Source: Anthonomus grandis grandis (Eukaryota; Arthropoda; Insecta; Coleoptera; Curculionidae). From it: a DNA stretch of 64,000 nucleotides. The position numbers and the translations under genes were made by a program. Shown here one piece after another: positions 24,501 to 33,607 of the stretch (position 1 is the first letter of the stretch; each line of letters opens with the position of its first letter). The notes under the pieces are model-generated. The model was not told the origin of the DNA. It worked only from the letters and a program-made list of their open reading frames with translations, and did not search any database. The DNA lies in NCBI RefSeq assembly GCF_022605725.1, contig NC_065555.1, positions 14,088,938-14,152,937 on the forward strand, read 5' to 3'.

Positions 24501-27500
24501 CATTTTTGTTCCCTCGTCTTTTTCTATAAGAGCTAAATATTCAAAGAAGAGGAGATAAAATACATCCTTGCCGAACACCACGCTGTATTTCTATATCTTC
24601 AGATAAGTCATCTACACTAACTTTAACCTTTTGACCCCACTACAGGTTTGCTATTAGTCTTATATCCAGACTATCAATATCTTTTTTCTTTTATATATTT
24701 CTATATAATTTTTTGAGTTAAATGCTGTTAAACACTTTCTCAAACTCTACGAAATAAATTTGTATACCCACGTCCAGACATCTTTATATAAGAACATTTA
24801 TTTAATCCGATATTTAAACAGTGCTTACCTTATACCCATACCCTTTTTAACCCCTAGCCAATTGTCACTTATTTCTGTATTTAATTTTGCATAAACTGCA
24901 GTTATTTGAAATGTTGTTTGTTGTGTTTGCTTTTAAATAATCAACAAAAAAATGATTCTGGTAACTTCCCATTCAATACCTCAAGTACTCATAACTTAAT
25001 TTGGATTGCTTATTTAAACAATTTTATCTGGTAAATTATTTGATTTTCATGCTTTATCAAATAATATAAAATTTATTATTCATTATATATTATGTTAACG
25101 CAGTTATGAATAAACAAAATTGGATTTTAATGGAGATTGATCAAAGTTTGCTTGAACATCCTGAATAATAAAGTCAGACGGTCCTTGGGGTGTCGACTGG
25201 ACTTAGATCTGGAAAACTTTAGAATATATTCCTGGATTGCTTTGGATTCTAGGCAAATTTTATAAAAGAATCCGGTGTCAATTGAGTGCAGTATATTTCA
25301 TAATTTTACCACAAGTAGTTTTTGAGATAATTGACTAGATTTGAAATATCTAGCTGCCAATCTTCTTTCTAAATTGCTTTGAATCCTTAACAAAATTTAT
25401 AGTTTTTTTTTTTAACCAAGTATAAATTATTTCACAGTTTTCCACAAGTAGTTTTTGAGATATTTGAGTTTTAATGGGAGTGGTACAATAAAGACAACCG
25501 TTCTTTAAAGTGTCGATTGAATTCGTAGCCGCATACCTTAAAAATGTATTTCTAGATAGCTTTGCGTCCTTCTCAAATTTTATAGAAAACTCTTTTCAGA
25601 ATCATTTATTTTTAGTAGCATTCAGCATTTTATTTTATAATTTTGCCATAAGTAATTTTCCTTGGTATGTCTATGGATTTAGAGCAGGATAACTAGTAAA
25701 CTTATTCCTGGATTTTTTTTAATTTTGTATAGGTTCCATAAGAAACTCTTCCTCCAAATTAGCGCAGTTTACGAGGGTGGTCCCAGAAGTACCCGGCCTG
25801 ACCTAGAGATGTCGGTAGTAGTTTGAAAAATATCAGTCTATTAGAAAGTTTACAATCTATAAAGCATATGTTTCAAGTTTGAAGACGCCACGTTGTTTAG
25901 TATTTGTTTGGCAGCCATCAATAGTCAACGTTTTCAGTGAATTTGTGAAAATAAAGAGAATTGGTCATCGTTATGTGATACAATACTTTTATTTAAAAGC
26001 CCTCAGCCCAACCAATATAAATGCTGAACTGGATTCTACTTTGGGTGAGTCTGCTCCTTCGTTAACAACAGTAAAATATTGTGTAGCAGAGTTTAAACGA
26101 GGCCGTACGAGCTGCCAAGACGAGCATCGCAATGGTCGACCAAATGAGCTGACGACTCCAGAAATTTAAAAGAAAATTCACAAAGTGGTACTGGATAATC
26201 GTCGGTCGACTGAAAATGCGCGAGCTAGCGGACATAGTAGGCATTTCAAAAAGTGCGGTACATCGCATATTAACTAAAAATTTTGACATGAGAAAGCTGT
26301 GTGCAAGATGGGTGCCGCGTTTGCTCACACTCGAGCAAATACAGTGTCGTGAAGATTCAATTGAGTGTTTAGCGAAATTTAATAGCAACAAAGCAGAATT
26401 TTTGCGTCGTTTCATAACTATGGATGAAACATGGGTCCATCACTTTACACCTGAGACAAAAGAACAATCAAAACAATGGACTCAAAAGGGAGAACCGGCT
26501 CCAAAGAAGGCGAAAACCGTTTCATCTGCAGGCAAAGTCATGGCGTCGGTTTTTTGGGATGCGCGAGGGATAATTTTCATTGACTATCTTGGAAAAGGTA
26601 AAACTATCAACGGCGAGTATTATACGAACTTATTGCGCAAAGTTTGAGCGAAGAAATCAAGCAAAAACGGCCGCATTTGGTTAAGAAGAAAGTGTTTTTT
26701 ATCAAGACAATGCACCAGCTCACAAAATTAACGAATTAAAGTTTGAATTGCTACCTCATATACCCTATTCGCCAGATTAAGCCCCCTCAGATTATTTTCT
26801 GTTTCCAAACTTAAAAAACTTGCTCAGTGGTCAAAGATTTTCCAACGATGAAGAAGTGATGTCTGCAGTTAATGGCTATTTCGAGGCGCAAGACAGTTCT
26901 TATTATAAAAAGGGTATCGAACTTATAAAACATCGCTGGGAAAAGTGTATAGAGCTAAAAGGAGATTATAGGGAGATAAAAAAATGTATTTATTGGAAAA
27001 TAATTTATCTAACTATTTTCGTTACTTCTGGGACCACCCTTCGTATTTCATAATTTTACCTTAAGTATTTTTTAAGAAGTTTGAGTTTTAGTGAAAGTGG
27101 GCCCAATAAAGGCAAACGTTTCTTGAAGTATTGAGCTGACTTAAAGCCGGAAAACTAAAGGACTTTTTCTTTAATCCACCGCAGTATATTTTATAATTTT
27201 ATTACAATTAATTTTTAATATTTATAGGTCTTAGCGGAAGTGATCCAATAAACGCAAACGTTGATATGCTTGAAAATTATATATCATTTCTTTAAGGATT
27301 TTTGGTTATGCGTTTTCGGCAAAATCCTAGTATAGAAATTTAAACCAAATGCCATTAATGGATATGTTTCTGGAGTTAAGAATAAAATCTTTATATATTT
27401 TAAGGCAATGAACGATAGTGTTACATTTAATTTTTTTTATTTATTTTTACATTTTCTGCACACCCTATATACACAAAAAATGTATTTTGCAAATAATACG

Positions 27501-28942
27501 CGGGGGCCCTACAACTTTTGGTTTATTATTTCATCTTACACGGTGGTCCCAAAAGTTAAATAAATAATGTAATATAATAAAATACATAATTTTAGACAAT
27601 ACAATAATTTTAGACAATTATTTAAAAAATTAAGAAAATATTACAATATACAGATTTCCAAATGTGAAAAAGGAAGATTATCATGATAACGTGATAATTT
27701 TCAGTATTGTAATTAGATGAAACAAAAGAGGTATTAGATTAAACCATCCATCAGCCATCTCATAAAGGTAAAACTCAATTTTATATTAGCTTACTGAACC
27801 CTAAGTTATCACTGTTTCCCCAAGAAGATATACAATCAGACAATGATTAGATATTAGATCAGGTGATCTTGGTGGTCACTCTATCTCATCCCTGTACAGA
27901 AATAATCTAGTGTCAAAAACAACAGAAACAGCTCTCTTAATCACATTAATTTTTTTCGATCGGTCTTTTTCCAGCTATATCTTTTACTTTTCGAGTGATC
28001 TAGGATATTATCGAACCAGAATATAACTAAACTACTTTTGTGAATTTCTTGGTCATTTCTTCTTCGTGTTTCTAGAATTTCTTCTTCATTTCGTGTTTCT
28101 AGAATCAGTAGCCTTTAGATTAAAGTTTTTCAATATTTCTCATCAATGTTTTTACTGTCATTATTCTTGTTTGACACTTTGATTCCAAAATGATTAAGTC
28201 TCGAAAAGCGAGTACATCGCCAAAGCTTTTTGTTGTTATTATGACTTTAGCCTTTGAGTTTGGTTCTCCTCACCATCTTCTTTAGATTCGTTTATCTGAA
28301 AGTGGAAAAATGCAAGAACTGATTTTGTAATATATTAATTAATTCTTAATATAAAATTTCTGCAGTAGTAGTGGTCCAAAAGGAGTAGAAAAATATGAGA
28401 AATAACCTTGTACCTCGTCTTCTAATTTCCCACTACTAACCGTTTTTAGTTTTAACGCCTTTAAGGCTTTTAAGGCTTTCGGAAGCTCTATATACCATAC
28501 CATACCTCATTTTTTTTTCTTATTTTCAGATAAGACAATGATGGCTCACCACCTAATAAGCCTCCTGGGTCTCACCAGATTCATCTTCAAAGGATACACT
28601 GGTGCCCAAGTGACTTGCTCTCTAGGCAGCATGGAACTGACCAACCCGTTTCTTCAAGCCAGATGGTATTTGCGCACCGCAGGAATGCAAGGAACCCCCG
28701 TTCATATTTCCACTGAAATCTCATTTATGCTGGTCTTCATAGCAATAAGGATCATTTTAGGAACCTACTTTTTCGTCATCATATTAAGGCAATCGAAAAA
28801 CGATTGGGATTTTATCATTATTTCTATAGGAATCTATGTTGTTTCTTGGGTGTTTACTTGGGGTATCGTGCAATTGGTCCTTAAGAGATATTTTAAGCAA
28901 AACCGTAATGATGTGGTGGCCTCTGCACAGAAAGATCAATAA
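18408..28942 (+). CDS. TLC-domain membrane protein, TLCD5/TMEM136-like (three exons)
   Basis: Host gene. Exons 18408-18547, 18697-18917 and 28530-28942 join in frame (phases 2 and 1) to 257 codons plus TAA. Splice sites are canonical: GTAAGT/TTTTTAG, then GTAATG/TTTTCAG. The TLC domain spans most of the protein: SCRICSLLHG and WPFDHPEW (exon 2), then MMAHHLISLLG, ELTNPFLQARWYLR and a final YVVSWVFTWGI membrane segment (exon 3). The order and wording of these motifs match the TLCD5/TMEM136 branch, multi-pass proteins related in fold to TRAM-LAG1-CLN8 lipid-handling proteins; molecular function there is poorly defined. The second intron is 9.6 kb and filled with mobile DNA. The frame is intact, which argues that the gene is functional. 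Its 3' end is duplicated downstream. Confidence 0.88.
18697..18917 (+). CDS. TLC gene exon 2
   Basis: Acceptor TTTTTAG at 18690-18696, donor GTAATG at 18918. Encodes the first half of the TLC domain (HGIVTAFMGINQC, then FIMTMSWGYFFHDFIWML). Confidence 0.87.
19500..19580. repeat. Minisatellite, TATGGTAATATG unit
   Basis: Five or so imperfect copies of ATGGTAATATGT in tandem inside the long TLC intron. Confidence 0.75.
19560..20130 (-). pseudogene. Non-LTR retrotransposon RT fragment (CR1/Jockey-like)
   Basis: On the - strand, broken over several frames. From the N-terminal side: CPGSDETKSETFKEY, LVNIVNKCFETGKLSNIFK, NPISILNTDIKIMEKIANFF, then FRNQFIFQ, VFVDLAKAFDRVCHPKLLKM (the catalytic FVDLAKAFD box) and, after a one-base shift, IRGIALDLFKSYLSEP. 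This is RT core through the first catalytic aspartate. The YADD half is missing. Antisense to the TLC gene, inside its second intron. Confidence 0.82.
20795..20965 (+). pseudogene. Small non-LTR RT scrap
   Basis: RRSLVNLTSASKIVES corresponds to the 'YRPVSLTS..KIME' segment early in LINE RTs. About 55 codons are recognisable, with nothing convincing on either side. Confidence 0.5.
21229..21274 (-). ncRNA. Hammerhead-like motif, degenerate
   Basis: On the - strand, CTGATGAG (21274 downwards) is followed about 20 nt later by GAAAAAC and then CTGGTGCCGTC ending at 21229. This is the order of a hammerhead core (CUGAUGA...GAAA...GUC), but the GAAA box carries two extra A residues and stem II is not well paired. 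Best read as a decayed relic. Confidence 0.25.
21830..22150 (-). pseudogene. RTE-like RT, C-terminal part (3' of the piggyBac insertion)
   Basis: - strand. LRCAGG at about 22110-22095 sits at the RT YADD box (catalytic residues lost). It is followed in shifted frames by the sequence up to VEHYKYLSTIMNETAEQEIK and RMETARKFNKFKK, the usual end of an RTE-type RT. The upstream half is at 24520-24790, beyond the piggyBac, so one retroelement has been split. Confidence 0.75.
22115..24490 (-). mobile_element. piggyBac-like DNA transposon, inserted in an RTE-like RT
   Basis: The boundaries are where the flanking RT homology breaks off: before MNGQY at about 24490 and after LRCAGG at about 22113. Typical piggyBac TTAA duplications and terminal repeats could not be identified with confidence; they may have mutated. 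GTATCA/TGATAC palindromes occur at about 22305-22320 and 24122-24137, possible subterminal sites. Confidence 0.65.
22351..24285 (-). pseudogene. piggyBac transposase with one intron and C-terminal cysteine-rich domain
   Basis: - strand. A 22-nt first exon (ATG at 24285, MVLSRNK) ends at GTAAGT (24263). Exon 2 starts at 24020 after TTTTGTTTTAG, rebuilding MVLSRNKRPSTKEELQDLAD and then an acidic segment. A TAA near 23721 interrupts ...EYPIKYL/KYISDDF. The frame continues to RFWKVRPMLEQSF (to about 23437). The IDEQ catalytic region then survives only in a scrambled stretch at about 23400. From 23388 an intact piece of 301 codons carries YTDRYFTS and GGVDLLDR, the later catalytic aspartates. A TAG at 22483 truncates it, but the same frame beyond encodes the family's zinc-binding tail (KCRKPGCGKLTFAKC, CSVDRNC) to 22351. 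Two stops plus a damaged catalytic segment: inactive. Confidence 0.88.
24520..24790 (-). pseudogene. RTE-like RT, central part (5' of the piggyBac insertion)
   Basis: - strand. IDSLDIRLIANL, a stop, WGQKVKVSVDDLSEDIEI, then QRGVRQGCILSPLLF, the signature RT box 4 of RTE/CR1 elements, followed by a decayed stretch to EKDEGTKMNGQY at the piggyBac junction. Continues in the 21830-22150 fragment. Confidence 0.8.
25772..27043 (+). mobile_element. mariner element, complete ends, TA target duplication
   Basis: Terminal inverted repeats CGAGGGTGGTCCCAGAAGTA (left) and TACTTCTGGGACCACCCTTCG (right, one-base indel) are flanked by TA at 25770-25771 and 27044-27045. Length 1272 bp, normal for a mariner. 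The target is a copy of the local tandem repeat, whose halves rejoin when the element is removed. Confidence 0.9.
25947..27000 (+). pseudogene. mariner DD34D transposase, frameshifted
   Basis: Easily recognised mariner transposase close to those in many insects: HRYVIQYFYLKALSPTNINA, SLTTVKYCVAEFKRGRTSCQ, MRELADIVGISKSAVHRIL, then MDETWVHHFTPETKEQSKQW (D1), YQDNAPAH (D2) and IPYSPD-stop-APSDYFLFPN (D3). Lesions: TAA at 26167, a one-base insertion near 26205, further shifts near 26640 and 26697, and a TAA at about 26778 within the D3 motif. The expected initiator Met is not present before HRYVIQ; the upstream frame is open back to an unrelated ATG at 25879. Terminal part KGIELIKHRWEKCIELKGDY is intact. 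Inactive. Confidence 0.92.
28530..28942 (+). CDS. TLC gene exon 3 (terminal)
   Basis: Acceptor TATTTTCAG at 28521-28529. Encodes the second half of the TLC domain (DKTMMAHHLISLLG, ELTNPFLQARWYLR, HISTEISFMLVFIAIRI, YVVSWVFTWGIVQL) and a hydrophilic tail ending KDQ. An AATAAA at 28938-28943 overlaps the stop codon; it may or may not be the working poly(A) signal. Confidence 0.88.
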
Positions 28943-29078
28943 AGAGCATAAATCTTGTTTGGCAAATAGTGTTTTTCTGGAGTATTGTACTTAAATTTTG
29001 TTTTTTATTCAGCTTTTCCCCTATATGTCTTATAGTGCCCTCACGTAGTACGGAATGGTACTTTCAGATATATAATGA

Positions 29079-29153
29079 GACGTTTCGTATTTTGCCTACG
29101 AGTTTTACGACTTAAATAATTAGTCCAAGTGTTATGCAAAAAGCCATCATCAG
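29079..29153 (-). ncRNA. Hammerhead-like ribozyme motif in the TLC 3' flank, copy 1
   Basis: On the - strand CTGATGA (29153-29147) and GAAACGTC (29086-29079) are separated by about 60 nt. A partial stem II is seen: TTTTGC pairs with GCAAAA. All invariant hammerhead core bases (CUGAUGA, GAAA, then the AC/GU of a minimal stem III and the cleavage-site C) are present. The stem I flanks pair poorly. Penelope-like elements and retrozymes are known to carry such minimal motifs. Confidence 0.4.
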
Positions 29154-30883
29154 GGCTAAAATCTTAAGTACGTAATTAAATAACTTTGTTTTGTGCTAAA
29201 ATATTTATTTCGCAGTTCGATTTGAATTTCATTGGGAACACTTGCTTTTCCACTTTTGATCTGTTGAATATCATGAATGACTCTTTAAGGATTAGTGGTC
29301 ATGTGTGTTTCAAAATCAAGACTTAATTTGGGTCTAGTATCATACAAAAAGGTTTTAATGTAATCGGTCTATCCATATTTTAAGGCTTAAATAGAAAATC
29401 GCATTTTAGGAACTCCGTAATTTTTTCGTTTTATTCCACCCAGAGGTCGAAAAAATCGAAGCGGGTGGAGAAATTTAAAAAAAAATCTGTATCTCTTCTA
29501 GTCTCCGTGATTTGAGTTGGGTTGGTTTTTGGATGTGCTATAATTTATTTCACTATCTTTTTTACACAGTGGTTCAAAAAAAGTGAAGGATGGTAAGAAA
29601 ATATAAAATAGATCCCGCACCTCTTTTAAACTTGAGAATTTTAGCAGTCAATTTAGAAAACACTATAAGTAGTTAAAGTGTAGTTAAACTAAATGTAAAT
29701 AATAAAGATGATCTAGAAATAGAAACAAAACATCTTTAATTTTAGATAATGAACTATAGTGATACATTTATTTTTTTGATATTCTTACATTTTCTTCACA
29801 CCCTGTATAAATGAAAAATATAATTTATAAAAAAATTTAATAATAATTCGTATAAAAGCGACCCTACAACTTTTCAGTTTATTTCGTATTTTTTGCCTTG
29901 CACAGTTCTCAAAGTTAAGGGTTTAAATAAATTATAAGAAAGGCAATAAATGATCATTTTAAATTTTCGAAATTTCACATCTTTGAGGTCTAATTTTAGG
30001 ACTAGAAAAGAAACAAATTTCAATGAAGAAATTTATTCGTCCATCATCTTCGTTAATGTAGTGAATTGAAGAATTGAATACCAGATAATTTTATACAAAT
30101 ATTCGGTTTCCAAATGGTAATAAGGATGATGATAATGATAATGATGATTACGTGATTACCATTTTCAAGCAGCCTTAGCCGATATAACCAGATAAAATAA
30201 AAAAGATATTAGATTAGGTAATTTTGGAAACCATTTAATCTCATCCCTATTTTCGACCAACCCATAAAGGTCAAATTCAATGTCATATTGGTTTACTGGA
30301 CTGTAAGTGGTCCACTGGTTGAACAAGAAGGTATAGGAAACAAAATTAGCCAATGATTAACCAGGTATTGGATCAAATGATCTTGGTGGCCTCTCTATCT
30401 CATCCTTGATCATGACCGATCTAGTATAAAAAAGAAAGAGACAGCTCTCTCTTACTCACATGCAACTTTTTCGGTTTATCTTCTTCCAGCACGCTCTTCG
30501 TGCGATCTAGGATATTGCTGAACCAGAAGATATCTGATCTAATTAGTAACATGACATTCTTCTTGAGAATTAGGTCAATTAAAGGTTAGTCACTTCGTCT
30601 TCATCATATTTTTAGGATAAGTGGCTCCCGGACTAAAGGTTTTTAATAGTAGATAGATTCATGAGGAATGAATCTATCTACCTTATCTGTAGATTCGTTG
30701 ATATAAAGTTAAGAAGAAGGATTAAGTGGGAGTAGAAAAATATGAAAAATAACCTCTTTCTCTAATTTCCCCCTACTGACACTTTTTAGTTTAATTTTAT
30801 TCTAGGGACAAATAATATAAGAAATTTTAGAAGCCCTACATCCCATAGCATATCTCATCCAATTTTTTAATCTAATTTTTTAG

Positions 30884-31005
30884 ATAAAACAATGATGGCC
30901 CATGGAATCTATGTTGTTTCTTGGGTGTTTACTTGGGGTATCGTGCAATTAGTCCTTAAGAGATATTTTAAGCAAATCCGTAATGGTGTGGTGGCCTCTG
31001 TATAG
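30884..31005 (+). pseudogene. Duplicated, internally deleted TLC terminal exon
   Basis: The acceptor TTTTTTAG ends at 30883 and the exon begins as in exon 3 (DKTMMAH), then jumps to GIYVVSWVFTWGIVQLVLKR. Compared with 28550-28828 this is a deletion of exactly 279 nt (93 codons), so frame is kept. TAG at 31003-31005 ends it four residues early relative to exon 3. Spliced to exon 2 it would give a shortened protein lacking most of the second TLC half. Probably a pseudo-exon, but a used alternative end is possible. Confidence 0.75.
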
Positions 31006-31153
31006 AAAGATCAATAAAGAGCATAAATTTTGTTTAGCAAATAATATTTTTCTGGAGTATTGTACTTAAATTTCGTTTTTTATTCAGCTTTATACCTTCA
31101 TGTCTTAAAGTGCCCTCACGTAGTACGGAATGGCATTTTCAAATATATAATGA

Positions 31154-31228
31154 GACGTTTCGTCTTTTTGCTACGAATTTTACGGCTTAAGTAATTCGTC
31201 CAAGTGTTATGCAAAAAGCCATCATCAG
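31154..31228 (-). ncRNA. Hammerhead-like ribozyme motif, copy 2
   Basis: Duplicate of the motif at 29079-29153. On the - strand CTGATGA at 31228-31222, GAAACGTC at 31161-31154. Stem II is better here: CTTTTTGC pairs with GCAAAAAG. The core is unchanged although neighbouring bases differ between copies. Confidence 0.4.
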
Positions 31229-31640
31229 TGCTAAATTCTTAAGTACGCAATTAAATAACTTTGTTTTGTACTAAAATATTTATTTTATGTCTGCATTATA
31301 AAAAATGTACACCCTATATAATATGATCGTCAAATTAACATTTAATACACACCTACGACACTAAAATAAAACAATTTCCACAATTGGAAATGATATTTAC
31401 AAACTCTTAAACATACAGTAGTCACCTAATATAGTTCACAACATAGTTATCACAAAGTGACTACTGTCTATTTTTCTCTTATTTAATTTAAATTAACAAT
31501 TTTGTGTAAATATATGTAGAAAATACAGGAACAAATTTAGTGGAAAGAACTAAAGGAGCTCCGTCCATTTACCTCGAGTACTATCACAGCGCAGCCTACT
31601 GCGACGCCTCCCTCCCATCGATTACCCCCACCATCGTCTG

Positions 31641-31706
31641 TATATAAACACTGCCCACGAGTCCATCAGTTATCAGTTTCTTCTCAGTGTGTGAGTCTGA
31701 CGGACC
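31641..31706 (+). promoter_or_regulatory. Candidate core promoter: TATA box, Inr, DPE
   Basis: TATATAA at 31641-31647, overlapping initiator matches TCAGTT at 31666-31671 and 31673-31678, and GGACC at 31702-31706. The last is exactly +28 to +32 from the A of the second initiator and fits the DPE consensus RGWYV. Upstream 31550-31640 is unusually GC-rich for the window. The first downstream ATG (31738) opens only eight codons, so the product may be a non-coding RNA or an untranslated first exon. Confidence 0.5.
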
Positions 31707-31799
31707 TCTGAGGAAGTTTGATAGAGTAGAGGAACATATGTCTTGTTATAATCCTAACGTCTAGGAAGGAAACATTTTTCGTAATCTGAAGAAAAATCA

Positions 31800-32415
31800 T
31801 TGGGATGCAGTGTAAGAGTTGGAAATCCGATTGAGGTCGAATGAAGATATTTTTTGTCATTATTCTTCAAATGGCTTAAAAAAAGTTTACAGGTTTCAAA
31901 GAATGCAGTCTTGGCAGCATTCATTTTTTTAAATATGAGGATTTAGTATGGTAGTTGGAAGTCCGATAGATTTTGAAAAAAAATGTTTGTCATACAGTCT
32001 AAAATTACCTATTTTTTTCCATGATCAAGTTCAAATCAGGAAAAAAAACGATTAAGATTCAGTATGGGAGTTTGATAGAGGTGAAAAAAGATATTTTTCC
32101 TTATTATTCTTTTACTTATTCAAACAATTTGGAAAACCTTCGCGGGCGTCTATATAGTTAATGGAATATGAAATTTATATTTATATAATCAAGTCAAAAT
32201 CAGATAATACATTATTGGGACTTGGTGTGCTGTTGGAAGTCCGTTTAAGATAAAAGAACCTGTTATTTTTTAAAGAATTGGAAAAAAACCTCATAGGCTT
32301 TTATCCAATAAATAGAACAGAAAAATAATTTCCCAATAATAAAGTCAAATTTAGAAAAATTAGATTTAGTACATGGTAGTTTGAAGTCTGATAGAGGTAA
32401 AAAGAAGATAATTCT
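31800..32415. repeat. Degenerate tandem repeat, about 115-160-bp period, five units
   Basis: GATTTAGTATGGTAGTTGGA, then AGTCCGATAGAGGTGAAAAAAG, recurs in variant form at about 31804, 31940, 32056, 32218 and 32363. It lies just downstream of the promoter candidate. 32416-33433 is AT-rich with no gene seen. Confidence 0.6.
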
Positions 32416-33433
32416 CAAAAGGAGTTTTAATGATTTGGGAGTCAACGAGAGAGATTTCTTAAGAAAACTCGACACTTTTGGGAAAAATTTTATTAAACCT
32501 GGAAATTTCTCATGGAAGTCAAAATCAGAAGCGAAATTATTGATATAGAAGAGGCAAACATTGCTATAAAAGACCTGTCTAGAAATTTTTTATTTAATAA
32601 CAGAAACATGGTTTTATGAGGTGTCAGTTTAGAAACCCTAATTTAACTAAATCAGATTATCCAACAGATTATCTGAATTATAAAAAGATAGGCCTTGGCT
32701 TCTTACCACTGGCCTCCAAAACAACCCGATCAAGGTAACCTCGCTGGAGCTGTGGCTATACAGGATCTTTTAAGTTGAATAGTTTCAAGTCTTGAATCCC
32801 TAGCACTGGCCTCTAAAACTACTTGATCTAGCTCCTTTTTACTGCACTTAAGTAAAAACAGTGTGATAATAAAAAAAAATATTTAAATATTGGAGGAAGC
32901 TCTACAGGACATATCCTTGCCCGTGGAGAAGCTAAAATGATGTAGTTTTTTGGCTGGAAGATCTGAAATATGGGAGCAACAAGATTATTAAATGTATATA
33001 AAGAAAAATACACAAGACCTGAACTTATTTGCTAAAATACTAATACGCAGTAAATGTCAGTTTCATAGGCACAATTCCTATTTGTAGTTAGTCACCTAAA
33101 GTAAGATTATAAAAATGTGTAATTCTGCATGGCAGTGGCAGCATCAACATTTTTTACAAAAAGTTTTATTTTTTTTAACAACCCAAATTTTTTTAACTCA
33201 TGATTTTCTCGAAATTCTAAAAACCAATAGTTATTTGACCAAAGCTTTTATTAAAAAAATAAAACTTTTTGACTTTATAAATCTAAAATAACTAATATAA
33301 TATTTTTAAAATAATACTATATAACTGCAATTAATTATTAAACCATGGACTAAAAACAAAAATCTTCTATAAAATATTGAAAAAAAAAATTTTACTCTTA
33401 GAACTAATTTAAAACTAAATATTAATGAGATAT

Positions 33434-33607
33434 TTAATCTAAAAGTTTTGCCATTACTTTGTAATCTAAGTGCGGCGGCTGGGTGTCGTAAATTTTCTTT
33501 CCATTTTCATCCATGTAATCGTGGTAATTAACTGACTTTTCCACCCAGAATCCCTGACTTTCCGCTACTCTTTGAGTAAATAGACTTGTTGCATCTGTTT
33601 TCATTAG
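33434..33607 (-). CDS. AANAT-like exon 3 (terminal)
   Basis: Acceptor TTTCTAG above 33607. Encodes LMKTDATSLFTQRVAESQG, a YHDYMDENGKKIYDT stretch and HLDYKVMAKLLD, ending TAA at 33434-33436. This is the usual C-terminus of insect AANATs. Confidence 0.86.
   Translation of the reverse strand, partial: LMKTDATSLFTQRVAESQGFWVEKSVNYHDYMDENGKKIYDTQPPHLDYKVMAKLLD

Larger units (their letters stand above)
25120..27290. repeat. Degenerate tandem repeat, about 135-205-bp spacing, split by a mariner
   Basis: The anchor TTTCATAATTTTACCACAAG followed by TAGTTTTTGAGA and TTTGAGTTTTAGTGGGAGTGG occurs at about 25295, 25429, 25635, at the mariner target (25764-25771 continuing at 27044), and at about 27187. 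A second block (CAATAAAGGCAAACGTTCTTTGAAGT-like) follows each. Old, non-coding, in the second intron of the TLC gene. Confidence 0.6.
27400..29215 (+). repeat. Segmental duplication, copy 1 (includes terminal TLC exon)
   Basis: About 1.8 kb running from the second TLC intron through the terminal exon into the 3' flank. Its diverged copy is at 29745-31295. Matching landmarks include CCCTACAACTTTT, GATCTTGGTGG, TATCTCATCC, the exon, and GTGCCCTCACGTAGTACGGA. Confidence 0.8.
29745..31295 (+). repeat. Segmental duplication, copy 2
   Basis: Tandem second copy of 27400-29215, offset about 2.07 kb at the 3' side, diverged and with a 279-nt deletion inside the exon. The segment between copies (29215-29745) is AT-rich with no gene seen. 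Confidence 0.8.

Noticed and set aside
31415..31467. Inverted repeat ACAGTAGTCAC / GTGACTACTGT with 31-nt spacer
   Set aside because: An 11-bp inverted repeat at this distance is expected by chance in 64 kb; no other signal supports it.
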